NCBI GenBank assembly: GCA_017551465.1
Contig: JAFZLN010000123.1
Location: 1 to 14,967 of the forward strand
DNA: 14,967 nt
Source: Bacilli bacterium
GTDB lineage: Bacteria > Bacillota_I > Bacilli_A > RFN20 > CAG-826
Direction: 5' to 3'
The notes beneath the pieces are model-generated. The model saw only the letters and a program-made list of their open reading frames with translations, ran no database searches and was not told the DNA's origin. Shown here piece after piece: positions 8,171 through 14,967 of the stretch; position 1 is the stretch's first letter, and every line of letters begins with the position of its first letter. Position numbers and translations under genes: made by a program.

Positions 8171-9229
8171 TTATTTCTTCGCCCCCATTCTGATTCTTGG
8201 ATCAATGAAACCATATGATAAGTCAAACAAGATACCTGCTAACAAACCAAAGATGGTATAAACAGCCATATCGACCATTAAAACGTTATAGTCAGTATTA
8301 GCTGGGTTTAAGGCATCGATATATAATCTACCAATACCTGGAATGCTGTAAATCTTTTCAAGGATTGTGGCACCACCAAAAATGCTTAAGAATTCCGCTA
8401 AGACGGAAGGTAATAATGGAACGAAAGCATTTCTTAAAGCGTGACGAACAATCGCTTGGTTTTTGGTTAAGCCTTTTGTTCTGGCTAATAATAAGTATTC
8501 ACTAGACATGACTTCACATAATTCGGCTCTCACGGTTCTTGTGAATCCGCAGATAGTACCGAATGATAAAGACATGACAGGAATGAAGTAAGCTAAAATC
8601 TTGGTCTTAAGCGATTGGTCTGGGGTTGGCCAAAGAGTTGGTAACCAACCAGATTCAAACGCAAGGAAATACATAAGGAAGGAGATGACGACGAAACCAG
8701 GAATAGAGATGAAGATCATCACTGATGTGGAGATGGTATGGTCAATCCAAGTATTCTTCTTTAAACCAGCAAGAATACCAAAACCAATACCGAGTGGCAA
8801 TGAGATGAGAACTGCCCAAACGTTAATGGACATAGAAACAGGCAAACGTTGACCAATAATATTAATGGCGGAAGCGTTTGGCTCAATAACTGTAGATCTA
8901 CCCCAGTCCCATCTAGTGACAATATTCTTTAACCAGTTGAAGTATTGTTCAACGATTGGTTTAGTATAGAAATATACTGTCTTAGCGGTGTTATCCTCAA
9001 TAATTTGGATTGAGTCTAATGGCTTTGAGGCTAAATCTGGTCTCAACACATCAGATTGAATAACATATCCTAAGTTTAATTGGTCTGTGTAGAAAGCGAA
9101 TCTGACATTTTCATTGGAGGAGAACACTTTCGTTGGAGGAAGTGATTTCACCAAGAAAAAGGTCAAAGTTAAAATAATAAAAGTTGTAATGAATGCTAAT
9201 ATGATTCTTTTTATCGAATATTTTAACAT
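8171..9229 (-). CDS. oppB: Oligopeptide ABC transporter permease OppB
   Basis: A 352-residue permease that would form the membrane channel with OppC. TM1 (about 6-28) is followed by an extracytoplasmic loop, then YFNWLKNIVTRWDWGRS (96-112), a conserved OppB segment. Five further TMs lie at about 136-156, 168-192, 210-228, 268-288 and 316-340. The EAA loop is EYLLLARTKGLTKNQAIVRH (244-263). The TM1 loop is some 30 residues longer than in E. coli OppB. The frame is open from an ATG at 9295, but I choose 9229: AAAGGAG (9238-9244) stands 8 nt before it, MLKYSIKRI is the typical OppB N-terminus, and the extra codons would lie on top of the promoter. First gene of the tightly packed oppBCDF group. 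Confidence 0.95.
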   Translation of the reverse strand: MLKYSIKRIILAFITTFIILTLTFFLVKSLPPTKVFSSNENVRFAFYTDQLNLGYVIQSDVLRPDLASKPLDSIQIIEDNTAKTVYFYTKPIVEQYFNWLKNIVTRWDWGRSTVIEPNASAINIIGQRLPVSMSINVWAVLISLPLGIGFGILAGLKKNTWIDHTISTSVMIFISIPGFVVISFLMYFLAFESGWLPTLWPTPDQSLKTKILAYFIPVMSLSFGTICGFTRTVRAELCEVMSSEYLLLARTKGLTKNQAIVRHALRNAFVPLLPSVLAEFLSIFGGATILEKIYSIPGIGRLYIDALNPANTDYNVLMVDMAVYTIFGLLAGILFDLSYGFIDPRIRMGAKK

Positions 9230-9237
9230 GACTTTCT

Positions 9238-9244
9238 CTCCTTT
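9238..9244 (-). promoter_or_regulatory. Ribosome binding site deciding the oppB start
   Basis: AAAGGAG on the minus strand, 8 nt upstream of ATG 9227-9229. The longer in-frame start at 9295 has no such site and would place the promoter inside the coding region. Confidence 0.85.
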
Positions 9245-9247
9245 CCG

Positions 9248-9267
9248 ACGTTTACTTACATAAACGT
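9248..9267 (-). promoter_or_regulatory. Dyad at the oppB transcription start (candidate operator or leader hairpin)
   Basis: ACGTTTA (9261-9267 read on minus) and TAAACGT (9248-9254) form a perfect 7-bp inverted repeat around TGTAAG. It begins about where transcription from the promoter at 9274-9302 should start and ends 3 nt before the ribosome binding site. Such a position suits a repressor operator, or a leader hairpin able to affect oppB translation. It does not match a regulator box that I recognise. Confidence 0.5.
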
Positions 9268-9273
9268 TCCTGA

Positions 9274-9302
9274 AGTATACCACAAAAAGCACCATTCTTC
9301 AA
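9274..9302 (-). promoter_or_regulatory. Promoter of oppBCDF
   Basis: On the minus strand TTGAAG (9297-9302) and TATACT (9274-9279) are separated by exactly 17 bp, and TGG precedes the -10 box to give an extended -10 (TG-n-TATACT). Transcription should begin near 9266-9268, leaving a leader of about 38 nt to the ATG at 9229. This is the best promoter in the window. Confidence 0.7.
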
Positions 9303-9313
9303 GAATGGTTAGC
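9289..9313 (-). terminator. Hairpin with T-run overlapping the oppB -35 box (weak terminator or attenuator)
   Basis: ACCATTC (9303-9309 on minus) pairs with GAATGGT (9291-9297) around the loop TTGAA. A further GC pair lies beyond a 2-nt bulge, and GCTTTTTG follows. It could stop leftward read-through from the Big_3 lipoprotein gene. The loop is the -35 box of the oppB promoter, so the same dyad could instead be a protein-binding site. Confidence 0.4.
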
Positions 9314-9338
9314 AAGATAAAGGGCTTAAATTAATATT

Positions 9339-9375
9339 GCGAGTGAATATCACACAAAAAGCGTGATATTATCGC
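9339..9375 (-). promoter_or_regulatory. Long imperfect dyad upstream of the oppB promoter
   Basis: Read on the minus strand, AATATCAC (9363-9370) and GTGATATT (9346-9353) form an 8-bp perfect inverted repeat around a 9-nt centre. Outer arms GCGA (9372-9375) and TCGC (9339-9342) pair again across a small asymmetric bulge. No T-run follows, so it does not look like a terminator. A TG-C-GATAAT extended -10 sequence (GATAAT at 9368-9373) overlaps one arm but lacks a good -35. It may be an operator controlling an alternative upstream start. Confidence 0.4.
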
Positions 9376-9404
9376 ATATTTTTATTTTAACCTTTTTAAG
9401 CAAC

Positions 9405-9431
9405 AAAAAAGGACCGCTCGAGGCGATCCTT
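9405..9431 (-). terminator. Intrinsic terminator of the Big_3 lipoprotein gene
   Basis: On the minus strand AAGGATCGC (9423-9431) pairs with GCGGTCCTT (9409-9417) around the loop CTCGA. All nine pairs form in RNA, counting one U-G. The arm is followed by an uninterrupted T run, TTTTTT being completed by the last two stem bases. It lies 18 nt after the stop at 9449-9451. On the plus strand the same stem has a C-A mismatch, so it is meant for leftward transcription. Confidence 0.85.
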
Positions 9432-9448
9432 ATTTGAGTTTTTAAGAA

Positions 9449-11635
9449 TTATTCTCCGTCTGTTGGAGCAGCTACATCGTAGACCACGATTCTACCGATG
9501 AGGCTCTTGTTATAGACGTAAGCGAAGACTTCTGCTTTAACCTTACCATCTGGTGTGGCATAGATTTCAATGTAACATGCGATATTAGCACCAAGCATAT
9601 TTTGGAATGTATCAGATTTTGGATCATCGTAATATGAGCTTTGGAGCTTCATATAAGCTGGTAAGTAAGAAGCAATGATTTCGACTGGTTGAGCCAAGAC
9701 ACTTTGTGTTTGTGCACTTGCACTACCAAAGTTGAGGCCGAGTTCGTAAGCTTTATCTTCATCGTCCCATTCGATGGCGAATGTATAACCTTGACCAGCG
9801 AATGCAGCATTGATGTCATCAACGACTTCAGAAGCAACATAATCTCTTGCTGGGATTTCATAGCCTTCAAAGCCGATTTCTAAACGGATAAAACCATTAA
9901 TTAAGTATGTTTCGAGAGCGAGTTTATAGCCTTCGTATTCAAAATTCATGGTGTAGACAGTAACTGTATATGTTGTACTATCTTCAACAACTTCGATACC
10001 TCTATCTGTGTATTTTTGGAGATAGGCTTGTAAATCAGCTTCTGTATAGTCAACATCATCACCTTTGCCATAAACAAGGGCGCAGGTAGCGATATCGTAG
10101 TAATCACTATAAGCGTTAGCTAAGAGATATGGAGCGTTGCATGCATCACAGAAATAGTAAGCATAAGAATCGCTAGTAAGTTCTGGTTGTTCAAGACCAC
10201 CTGTGAAACCACCGACGGCATCGAATGTTTCCTCAGCACGTGTATCCATGAAGAGATAGTAGATTTCATCAACTAAGTTGAATTGGGTACCATCATCATC
10301 ATCTTGCCAGACATTGTAGCCTTTGCCTTCATAACCATAACCACGGAATGGGAAGTTACAAATTGTGGTAACCATTAATAATTTGCCGTCTGGATCAAGA
10401 CCGATAGAAACGACTTGAGAATAGTTGTATTTAGAAGCGTCACCATATTGTCTTGTGTATTGCCAGACATCAGAATCTTCGGCAAAGCCTAACATATCGA
10501 GATCATCAGTATAGCCAGTCTTGCTTGAGACTAATGGAATGCCTTGCCATGCAATCTTATCATCTGATGTTTTAATGGATTCAATTGCGTCAGCATAAGC
10601 ATCTAAATCTGCAGCGGTACAAGCATAATCTGTTCTAGCTTCATACCAGCCAACTTTCTTGTCTGGTTCTGCTGGATCGACAACTGTGCCACCTTCCTTA
10701 AGTTCGAAACCTGGGAAATATGGTAATTCATAGATGAGGTCGCTATCAAATAATGCTTTTTCTTCATCTGTCCAGTCATTGCTATAGACTTTGACTGTGA
10801 ATTCTGCGGTATATGTACCAGCGGTAACGGTGACTGTCTTTTCACCAGCGGTTGTGGAATCGAAACCAGCGACTTGATATTCACCTTCCGCTAATTCTTT
10901 TTTACCACCATCGGCAAATGTTCTAGAAACTTTTAAGCCAGTAGCGTCGAATTCTTCGCCGAGTTTATAACGTGTTTTTGTTGGAGCGGCAGTAATTTCA
11001 ATGCCGTTTTGAGCAATAACGTTGACTTTGAATGTCGCAGTCTTTTCTTGGTAAGTAACTGTAATGGTTTGTTCACCTGGGTTATTACCATCGAAGCCAG
11101 AGAAGGCTAAGTCAGCGGCGGCAACATCACGTTCGCTACCGTTATTGTAGGCGGCTTTGACTTGAATGCCAGCGGCATCAAATTCTTCGCCTTGGTAATA
11201 AGCCACTTTTGTTGGGTTAGCAGCGACTCTGATGCTTTGTAAGACAACTTCAGCAACTGTAACCTTAAATGTAGCTGTAAATGTTTGGAATGTGACAGTG
11301 ACTGTCTTTTCACCAGCGGTTGTGGAATCAAAGCCAGATAATTGGTAATCAGTTGCGGCTAAATCTTCTTCACCTGTGTTATAAACAGCTTTGACAGATA
11401 AACCAGCTGGGTCGAATTCATCACCAACGAAGTAGTTCTTCTTTGTTGGTTCAGAAGCAACTCTGATACCTGAAAGGACTTTCGCTTCAGAAGAACTTGT
11501 ACTTGATTCACTCGATTCGGATGTAGTAGGAGCACTGGTGCTAACTGGTGTACTCTTACTTGTTTGAGTACCACAGCCGGCTAAGACGGAGACTGCTAAT
11601 CCGGAAAGAACGAGTAATGTTTTAATTTTTTTCAT
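9449..11635 (-). CDS. Lipoprotein with three tandem Big_3 Ig-like domains
   Basis: A 728-residue secreted lipoprotein. The signal peptide ends in lipobox LAGC with Cys21. A Ser/Thr-rich linker (about 23-51) lifts three bacterial Ig-like group 3 domains off the membrane: about 54-127, 132-206 and 211-284. Each has the pattern PTK..Y..GeeFD..Gl.V...y, then GFD....GE.TvTVt and FkV.V. Domains 1 and 3 share GFDSTTAGEKTVTVT exactly. The remaining 440 residues are unrecognised. They begin with WTDEEKALF (288-296) and contain a module at 339-350 that recurs at 530-541 (ADLDAY / ADLQAY), as well as a CDAC pair (496-499). A leader of about 35 nt holds AGAGGG before the ATG. It lies between the substrate-binding protein and oppB, has its own candidate promoter and a strong terminator, and may be an accessory surface protein of the transporter. 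That role is inference. Confidence 0.9.
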   Translation of the reverse strand: MKKIKTLLVLSGLAVSVLAGCGTQTSKSTPVSTSAPTTSESSESSTSSSEAKVLSGIRVASEPTKKNYFVGDEFDPAGLSVKAVYNTGEEDLAATDYQLSGFDSTTAGEKTVTVTFQTFTATFKVTVAEVVLQSIRVAANPTKVAYYQGEEFDAAGIQVKAAYNNGSERDVAAADLAFSGFDGNNPGEQTITVTYQEKTATFKVNVIAQNGIEITAAPTKTRYKLGEEFDATGLKVSRTFADGGKKELAEGEYQVAGFDSTTAGEKTVTVTAGTYTAEFTVKVYSNDWTDEEKALFDSDLIYELPYFPGFELKEGGTVVDPAEPDKKVGWYEARTDYACTAADLDAYADAIESIKTSDDKIAWQGIPLVSSKTGYTDDLDMLGFAEDSDVWQYTRQYGDASKYNYSQVVSIGLDPDGKLLMVTTICNFPFRGYGYEGKGYNVWQDDDDGTQFNLVDEIYYLFMDTRAEETFDAVGGFTGGLEQPELTSDSYAYYFCDACNAPYLLANAYSDYYDIATCALVYGKGDDVDYTEADLQAYLQKYTDRGIEVVEDSTTYTVTVYTMNFEYEGYKLALETYLINGFIRLEIGFEGYEIPARDYVASEVVDDINAAFAGQGYTFAIEWDDEDKAYELGLNFGSASAQTQSVLAQPVEIIASYLPAYMKLQSSYYDDPKSDTFQNMLGANIACYIEIYATPDGKVKAEVFAYVYNKSLIGRIVVYDVAAPTDGE
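10830..10861. repeat. 32-bp direct repeat, copy 1 (Big_3 domain 3)
   Basis: This 32-base segment is identical to 11298-11329, 468 bp away. It encodes the DSTTAGEKTVTV core of the third Ig-like domain. The identity extends through synonymous positions, which points to recent duplication or gene conversion between domains 1 and 3. Confidence 0.9.
11298..11329. repeat. 32-bp direct repeat, copy 2 (Big_3 domain 1)
   Basis: Exact partner of 10830-10861, encoding the same core in the first Ig-like domain. The middle domain has a different sequence here (GFDGNNPGEQTITVT). Recombination between the copies would remove two domains, exactly in frame since 468 is divisible by three. Confidence 0.9.
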
Positions 11636-11676
11636 CGTTTTTTTACCCTCTTTCTAAAGAAATAAATTTTGCCTAT

Positions 11677-11704
11677 ATCATACACTCATTTTTTTAAATT
11701 GCAA
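11677..11704 (-). promoter_or_regulatory. Candidate promoter of the Big_3 lipoprotein gene
   Basis: On the minus strand TTGCAA (11699-11704, inside the last codons of the upstream gene) and TATGAT (11677-11682) are 16 bp apart. Each is a fair match, four and five of six. The predicted start, near 11670, gives a leader of about 35 nt before ATG 11635. No terminator is seen between the two genes, so read-through from upstream may add to expression. Confidence 0.45.
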
Positions 11705-13001
11705 ATAAGTAATCAACGAGTGAATATTCGCTTGGGCTAGGCACTTTGATGAAGGAGGCTCTATTCTCATCAGTAATTCTTTCGTAGAAGTGGTCAATAT
11801 CGTACACTTCTTCATAATGATCATTACCAATGTCATAGGTCATAACACCATGGTTTGTCCAACTAACAACTTGATTATCTTTAATTAAGAATATTAAGTG
11901 ATATGTAGATGGAGTTGGTGTGCCGAATGGAATACCGTATCTTTGTTCATCATCTTGATCCGCAGTGGAATCCTTATATGTAACCTTACATTCAAAGAAG
12001 AATGTTGTGGCATCATACATTTCGGATGAGGAAGTATCATCGATCGAAGCAGAAGTAAGCTTTTCGACGTTTGAATAGTCGTTTTGTGCATATTCGAGGA
12101 AGCCTTTTAATTTGGCGTTATCGAATGTGTTAGAGAAGATTTTTCTACCACTAACGAAGATGTTATCAAGGATATCAAACATTGGAGCGGTACGAGCTAA
12201 ATTTTGGTCCATGTAGGAAACAGCTGGGACAGGGAAGAAGTTCTTTGTGTCGCCGACTGTATGGAAGACCCAAGCATCGTAGGCTGGGTTTGTATAGAAA
12301 ATCCATTCGTAGTCTTTGAAGGTGACATTGGCACCAGTTGTAATGATGTCAGCATCAGTTTCTTCAATACGGAAATAGGCATCATCGTAACTAGCAATGA
12401 GATTTTGATCCCAAGTTGAGGATAGTTCGAGTACGCCATTTTTATATTTCTTCTTTTGATAAAGTTCGTGATCGACGATTTCTCTCAAGTCATCTTCTTC
12501 AACAGCAGCGAGTTTGTTTCTGATGCTGGTAGCCGCTCTAGTGGCTAAATCAGCATAGACATAAACAGGAACTGTTGTTTTTAATTCTGGATGAGCTTTA
12601 TCACTAACTTCGATAGAAGTATAACCATTGCCCATAGCGGTAACTAAACCGTTTTCGTCAACACTAGCAATTTCTGGATTAGCGGAAACGAATGATAAGT
12701 TTTTACCGGTGTGGTTGGCTTGTGGTAAGCCTTCTAATTGCACGGTATCTCTTGGATCGTTTTCCGCTCTCTTTTTATTGTGGTGAAGAGCAATAGTTCT
12801 ATGGTTGAGGAGGAGCTTATTCGCGTAAGCTCCTTCCCCATTAATTGTTTCTTCGGATTCTTTTGTAGGAATCACAACGTCAGTTGTAACTGGGTCAATA
12901 ATAGTATTTTTAGAGGCCTCTGTTGAAGGTGATGTTTTTGTGCCACAGGCAGATAAGATACTGACGAGGGCTAATGAAAGTAATACTTTTCTATTTTTCA
13001 T
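11694..13001 (-). CDS. Lipoprotein with one Big_2 Ig-like domain and unknown C-terminus
   Basis: A 435-residue lipoprotein. The signal peptide ends with lipobox LSAC and Cys19, followed by a Ser/Thr-rich linker to about residue 55. Residues about 60-150 match a bacterial Ig-like group 2 domain: LLLNHRTIAL, then FVSANPEIASVDENGLVTAM (104-123) and GNGYTSIEV, the usual S-NP-IA-VD-NGLVTA signature. Residues 151-435 are not recognised. They are Asp/Tyr-rich, with predicted helix at 153-185 and mostly strands after. FLEYAQNDYSN (301-311) resembles a segment in the tail of the neighbouring substrate-binding protein. The gene lies 18 nt after that protein with a strong GGAGGT site 8 nt before the ATG and no visible promoter, so the two are probably co-transcribed. 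A role in presenting or trapping substrate at the surface is possible but unproven. Confidence 0.9.
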   Translation of the reverse strand: MKNRKVLLSLALVSILSACGTKTSPSTEASKNTIIDPVTTDVVIPTKESEETINGEGAYANKLLLNHRTIALHHNKKRAENDPRDTVQLEGLPQANHTGKNLSFVSANPEIASVDENGLVTAMGNGYTSIEVSDKAHPELKTTVPVYVYADLATRAATSIRNKLAAVEEDDLREIVDHELYQKKKYKNGVLELSSTWDQNLIASYDDAYFRIEETDADIITTGANVTFKDYEWIFYTNPAYDAWVFHTVGDTKNFFPVPAVSYMDQNLARTAPMFDILDNIFVSGRKIFSNTFDNAKLKGFLEYAQNDYSNVEKLTSASIDDTSSSEMYDATTFFFECKVTYKDSTADQDDEQRYGIPFGTPTPSTYHLIFLIKDNQVVSWTNHGVMTYDIGNDHYEEVYDIDHFYERITDENRASFIKVPSPSEYSLVDYLFAI

Positions 13002-13019
13002 CGTTTTGTACCTCCACTA

Positions 13020-14967
13020 TTAGTCCTTCCAAGCAAATTCGTTCTTGGCAGGATTGACGAAGCCTTCTGTTGGGGTACCCCATTGACCAGTGACTGGGTC
13101 TTTAATGTACATGTAGTAACGAACTTCGATATTCCAGTAAGAATCGTATTTATCGACGTTGAATGGAGTTGTATCTGGGTTCGCTGGTTCGTCTTCTGGT
13201 AACCAGTGATGGACACGCATAATTTCTTGGTTGATTTCTGTGGCTTCTTGTTGAGAGAAGACGATATTGTATTTATTTGGATTTGCAGCATCTTGAGTGA
13301 ATGTCAAATCTCTTGTACCTGAACCAGCAATGAATAATGACATTTCACGAACTTCAAATTTGACTGTTTCATTTGGATCTTCGAAGAAGTTAACAGCAAC
13401 ATTGAAGTCAGCGCCATTATAGAAGTCGTTTCTTGAGTATTCTAAGAAGGATTTCTTAACAGGTTTGATGAGTTCGCCGTTTTCAACGACTGCGCCGTGG
13501 TCACCAGCAGCCCATAAGGCATCGAAGGACCAGATCTTCTTGTCGTAGATTAATGGTTTAGCGGCATCGACTTTAGCGGTATTTGTACCCCAGTTAAGTG
13601 TGAAACCGGAGGAGTTGTCACTCTTTAAAACTTCCAAGAAGTTAAGAGGATTGTATGTGTTACCACTAATAGCACCAAAGCCTAAGTCGTATTCACCAGT
13701 CATTAAGTGTTGTTCATAGACGTCCATCCAGTTCTTTGGAGCTTCTTGATCGACGACTAATTTAACTGTACCACCAGAAACAGCATCATTATTGAAGGCT
13801 TCTGTGAAGTAACCTTTAATTTCATCACCATATTCAGCTAAGTCTGTTGGATACATCCACCAAATCTTAATGTGCATTTCGTATGGTTTTGCTTTTGTAC
13901 CATTTTCAATAGCACCACTAGCAACTAATTCGTTAACAGCGGCTTTGAAGGAGGCAATAGCTCTATCTTTGGAATAACCGTAAAGTGATTCGCCTTTATC
14001 ATCTCTGATTTCGTATGAAGCAACGGCATCTTGGTGAGCTTTGCTATCGTTATAGGAAACACCATTTTCTGGATCGCTTAAATATGAATCAGCGAAGTAG
14101 TTAATGGATGGGTTGCTACCACGGTTTTCAGCGAATTGCTTTCTGTTGATGGAGTAGAATAAACCATTTAAGAAGTTATTGTTACTCATCCATGGTTTGA
14201 CTTCCCAGTCAGATTTTCTACCGTTATTTGGTGTCCAGAGGTCTTTATTTAATCTGTCAAATTCTTCTTGTGTACAGGAGTTGACGTTAAGTTTGAATGT
14301 GGAGTCACCTCTTGTTTGTTTGACACCGTTTTGGCCTCTTTCTTCTTTAATGTGTTTGGCTGGAACACCACATTGGTCGAGTAAGCCAGCTTTGAATTGT
14401 TTATAAATAGCATCAACGTCGCTAGATGTATCGATGATATACATCTTAATACCTTGGATGTTGTATCTATTTGGTTCATTCCATAATTCATTCTTCTTGA
14501 AGAGGATGGTTTGTTCTTTGTTCCATTCTTCAAGCATGTAAGGACCAACGGAGAGGACATAGTCAGTAATTCTATTGAAGTGTCCTGATGGCGCAGATGG
14601 AGAGTTATTGAATGTACCATAGAGTGGGGAACCGTCTTTGACGGAACCACTACCGATTGTTCTGATGAAGTCTCTTGGTAATGGAGATAATAAGTTAGAA
14701 GATAATGTGTACATCGCGGTGAATTTATCGATAGAGTTGATAATTGTCACTTCAATGAAATCACCATTGGTAGCGTCGGTACCAGTTTTGACACCTAACT
14801 TGCCATTTTCTTTCATTTCATTCCAATAGCTGACTGCTTGTTCATCAGTAGCATTCTTTGTCTTATTGAAGTAGGAAAGGGCACCCTTGATACCATATGT
14901 TTGGTCGGAAGCCATTTCGGAACCACGAGTTAATTGGTGTGAAGCTGTTATAAGATTGAAATAAGCA
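13020..14967 (-). CDS. oppA: Oligopeptide-binding protein, SBP_bac_5 family (5' end beyond window)
   Basis: The frame stays open to the right edge: 17 codons precede the first internal Met (14915), giving 648 visible residues without a signal peptide, so the true start lies outside. Typical family-5 solute-binding features are present. Numbered from Met 14915 these are PLPRDFI (79-85), VGPYMLEEWNKEQTILFKKN (123-142, the ...GPY-l--W----i-l-kN---W pattern), NGLFYSINRKQFAEN (250-264, the ...al-yaInR--- hinge segment) and GEYDLGFGAISG (407-418). The protein would capture peptides at the surface and deliver them to OppBC, since oppBCDF lies downstream. The last 148 or so residues (from K484, 13466 leftwards) do not follow the usual C-terminal pattern and look beta-rich, including DSYWNIEVRYYMYIKD. 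Substrate could be peptides or nickel by family alone; the neighbouring ATPases and permeases favour oligopeptides. Confidence 0.9.
   Translation of the reverse strand, partial: AYFNLITASHQLTRGSEMASDQTYGIKGALSYFNKTKNATDEQAVSYWNEMKENGKLGVKTGTDATNGDFIEVTIINSIDKFTAMYTLSSNLLSPLPRDFIRTIGSGSVKDGSPLYGTFNNSPSAPSGHFNRITDYVLSVGPYMLEEWNKEQTILFKKNELWNEPNRYNIQGIKMYIIDTSSDVDAIYKQFKAGLLDQCGVPAKHIKEERGQNGVKQTRGDSTFKLNVNSCTQEEFDRLNKDLWTPNNGRKSDWEVKPWMSNNNFLNGLFYSINRKQFAENRGSNPSINYFADSYLSDPENGVSYNDSKAHQDAVASYEIRDDKGESLYGYSKDRAIASFKAAVNELVASGAIENGTKAKPYEMHIKIWWMYPTDLAEYGDEIKGYFTEAFNNDAVSGGTVKLVVDQEAPKNWMDVYEQHLMTGEYDLGFGAISGNTYNPLNFLEVLKSDNSSGFTLNWGTNTAKVDAAKPLIYDKKIWSFDALWAAGDHGAVVENGELIKPVKKSFLEYSRNDFYNGADFNVAVNFFEDPNETVKFEVREMSLFIAGSGTRDLTFTQDAANPNKYNIVFSQQEATEINQEIMRVHHWLPEDEPANPDTTPFNVDKYDSYWNIEVRYYMYIKDPVTGQWGTPTEGFVNPAKNEFAWKD

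Noticed and set aside
9230..9295. Upstream ATG at 9295 giving a 374-residue OppB
   Set aside because: It has no ribosome binding site, adds an atypical N-terminus, and overlaps the promoter at 9274-9302. The ATG at 9229 has AAAGGAG at ideal spacing and the usual OppB start.
10830..11329. Repeats as a possible CRISPR array
   Set aside because: There are only two copies, 468 bp apart, inside a coding sequence and explained by homologous Ig-like domains.
12998..13291. 97-codon minus-strand frame at the end of the substrate-binding protein
   Set aside because: It is an alternative frame of the binding-protein tail and overlaps the ribosome binding site and start of the Big_2 lipoprotein; its composition is not protein-like.

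Overview
The window looks like chromosomal DNA from a low-GC Gram-positive bacterium, probably an uncultured gut or rumen member of the Bacilli related to the RF39, Erysipelotrichia or Mollicutes-like lineages. The support is AT-rich codon use, strong AGGAGG-type ribosome binding sites, lipobox lipoproteins, streptococcal AmiE/AmiF-like tails on the ATPases, and eight TAA stops out of eight visible stops. UGA is not read through in any of the genes, so the standard bacterial code fits. The lineage is inferred from style only; there is no rRNA or marker gene here.

Layout from left to right: (1) 1..860, minus, the N-terminal part of an unrecognised lipoprotein that runs off the left edge. (2) 861..987, a divergent promoter region. 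(3) 988..3045, plus, a large multi-spanning membrane protein of the YfhO / PTPS-related (GT-C-like) type. (4) 3051..3072, a bidirectional terminator between convergent genes. (5) 3071..14967, all minus, a complete oligopeptide ABC transporter locus read from right to left: substrate-binding protein (5' end outside the window), a Big_2 lipoprotein, a three-times Big_3 lipoprotein, then oppB, oppC, oppD and oppF.

The transporter locus appears to hold three transcription units. The substrate-binding protein and the Big_2 lipoprotein are 18 nt apart and share one. The Big_3 lipoprotein has its own candidate promoter and a clear intrinsic terminator. oppBCDF starts from a good extended -10 promoter that is surrounded by dyad symmetries, and its four genes are joined by three 2-nt gaps of the form TAA-NN-ATG.

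The system is a recognisable Opp importer, but most of its parts are enlarged. OppC carries about 400 residues outside the membrane between TM1 and TM2. OppD carries about 215 extra lysine/alanine-rich helical residues between the Q-loop and the signature motif. OppF carries about 80 extra charged helical residues before its Q-loop. The substrate-binding protein ends in an extra beta-rich tail, and two Ig-like lipoproteins are encoded between it and the permease. A reasonable reading is an elaborated peptide-uptake complex with additional surface and cytoplasmic docking parts. This is inference, and homologue alignment and structure prediction would test it. No tRNA, rRNA, CRISPR array, insertion sequence or phage gene was seen, and no gene-free stretch exceeds 300 bases.
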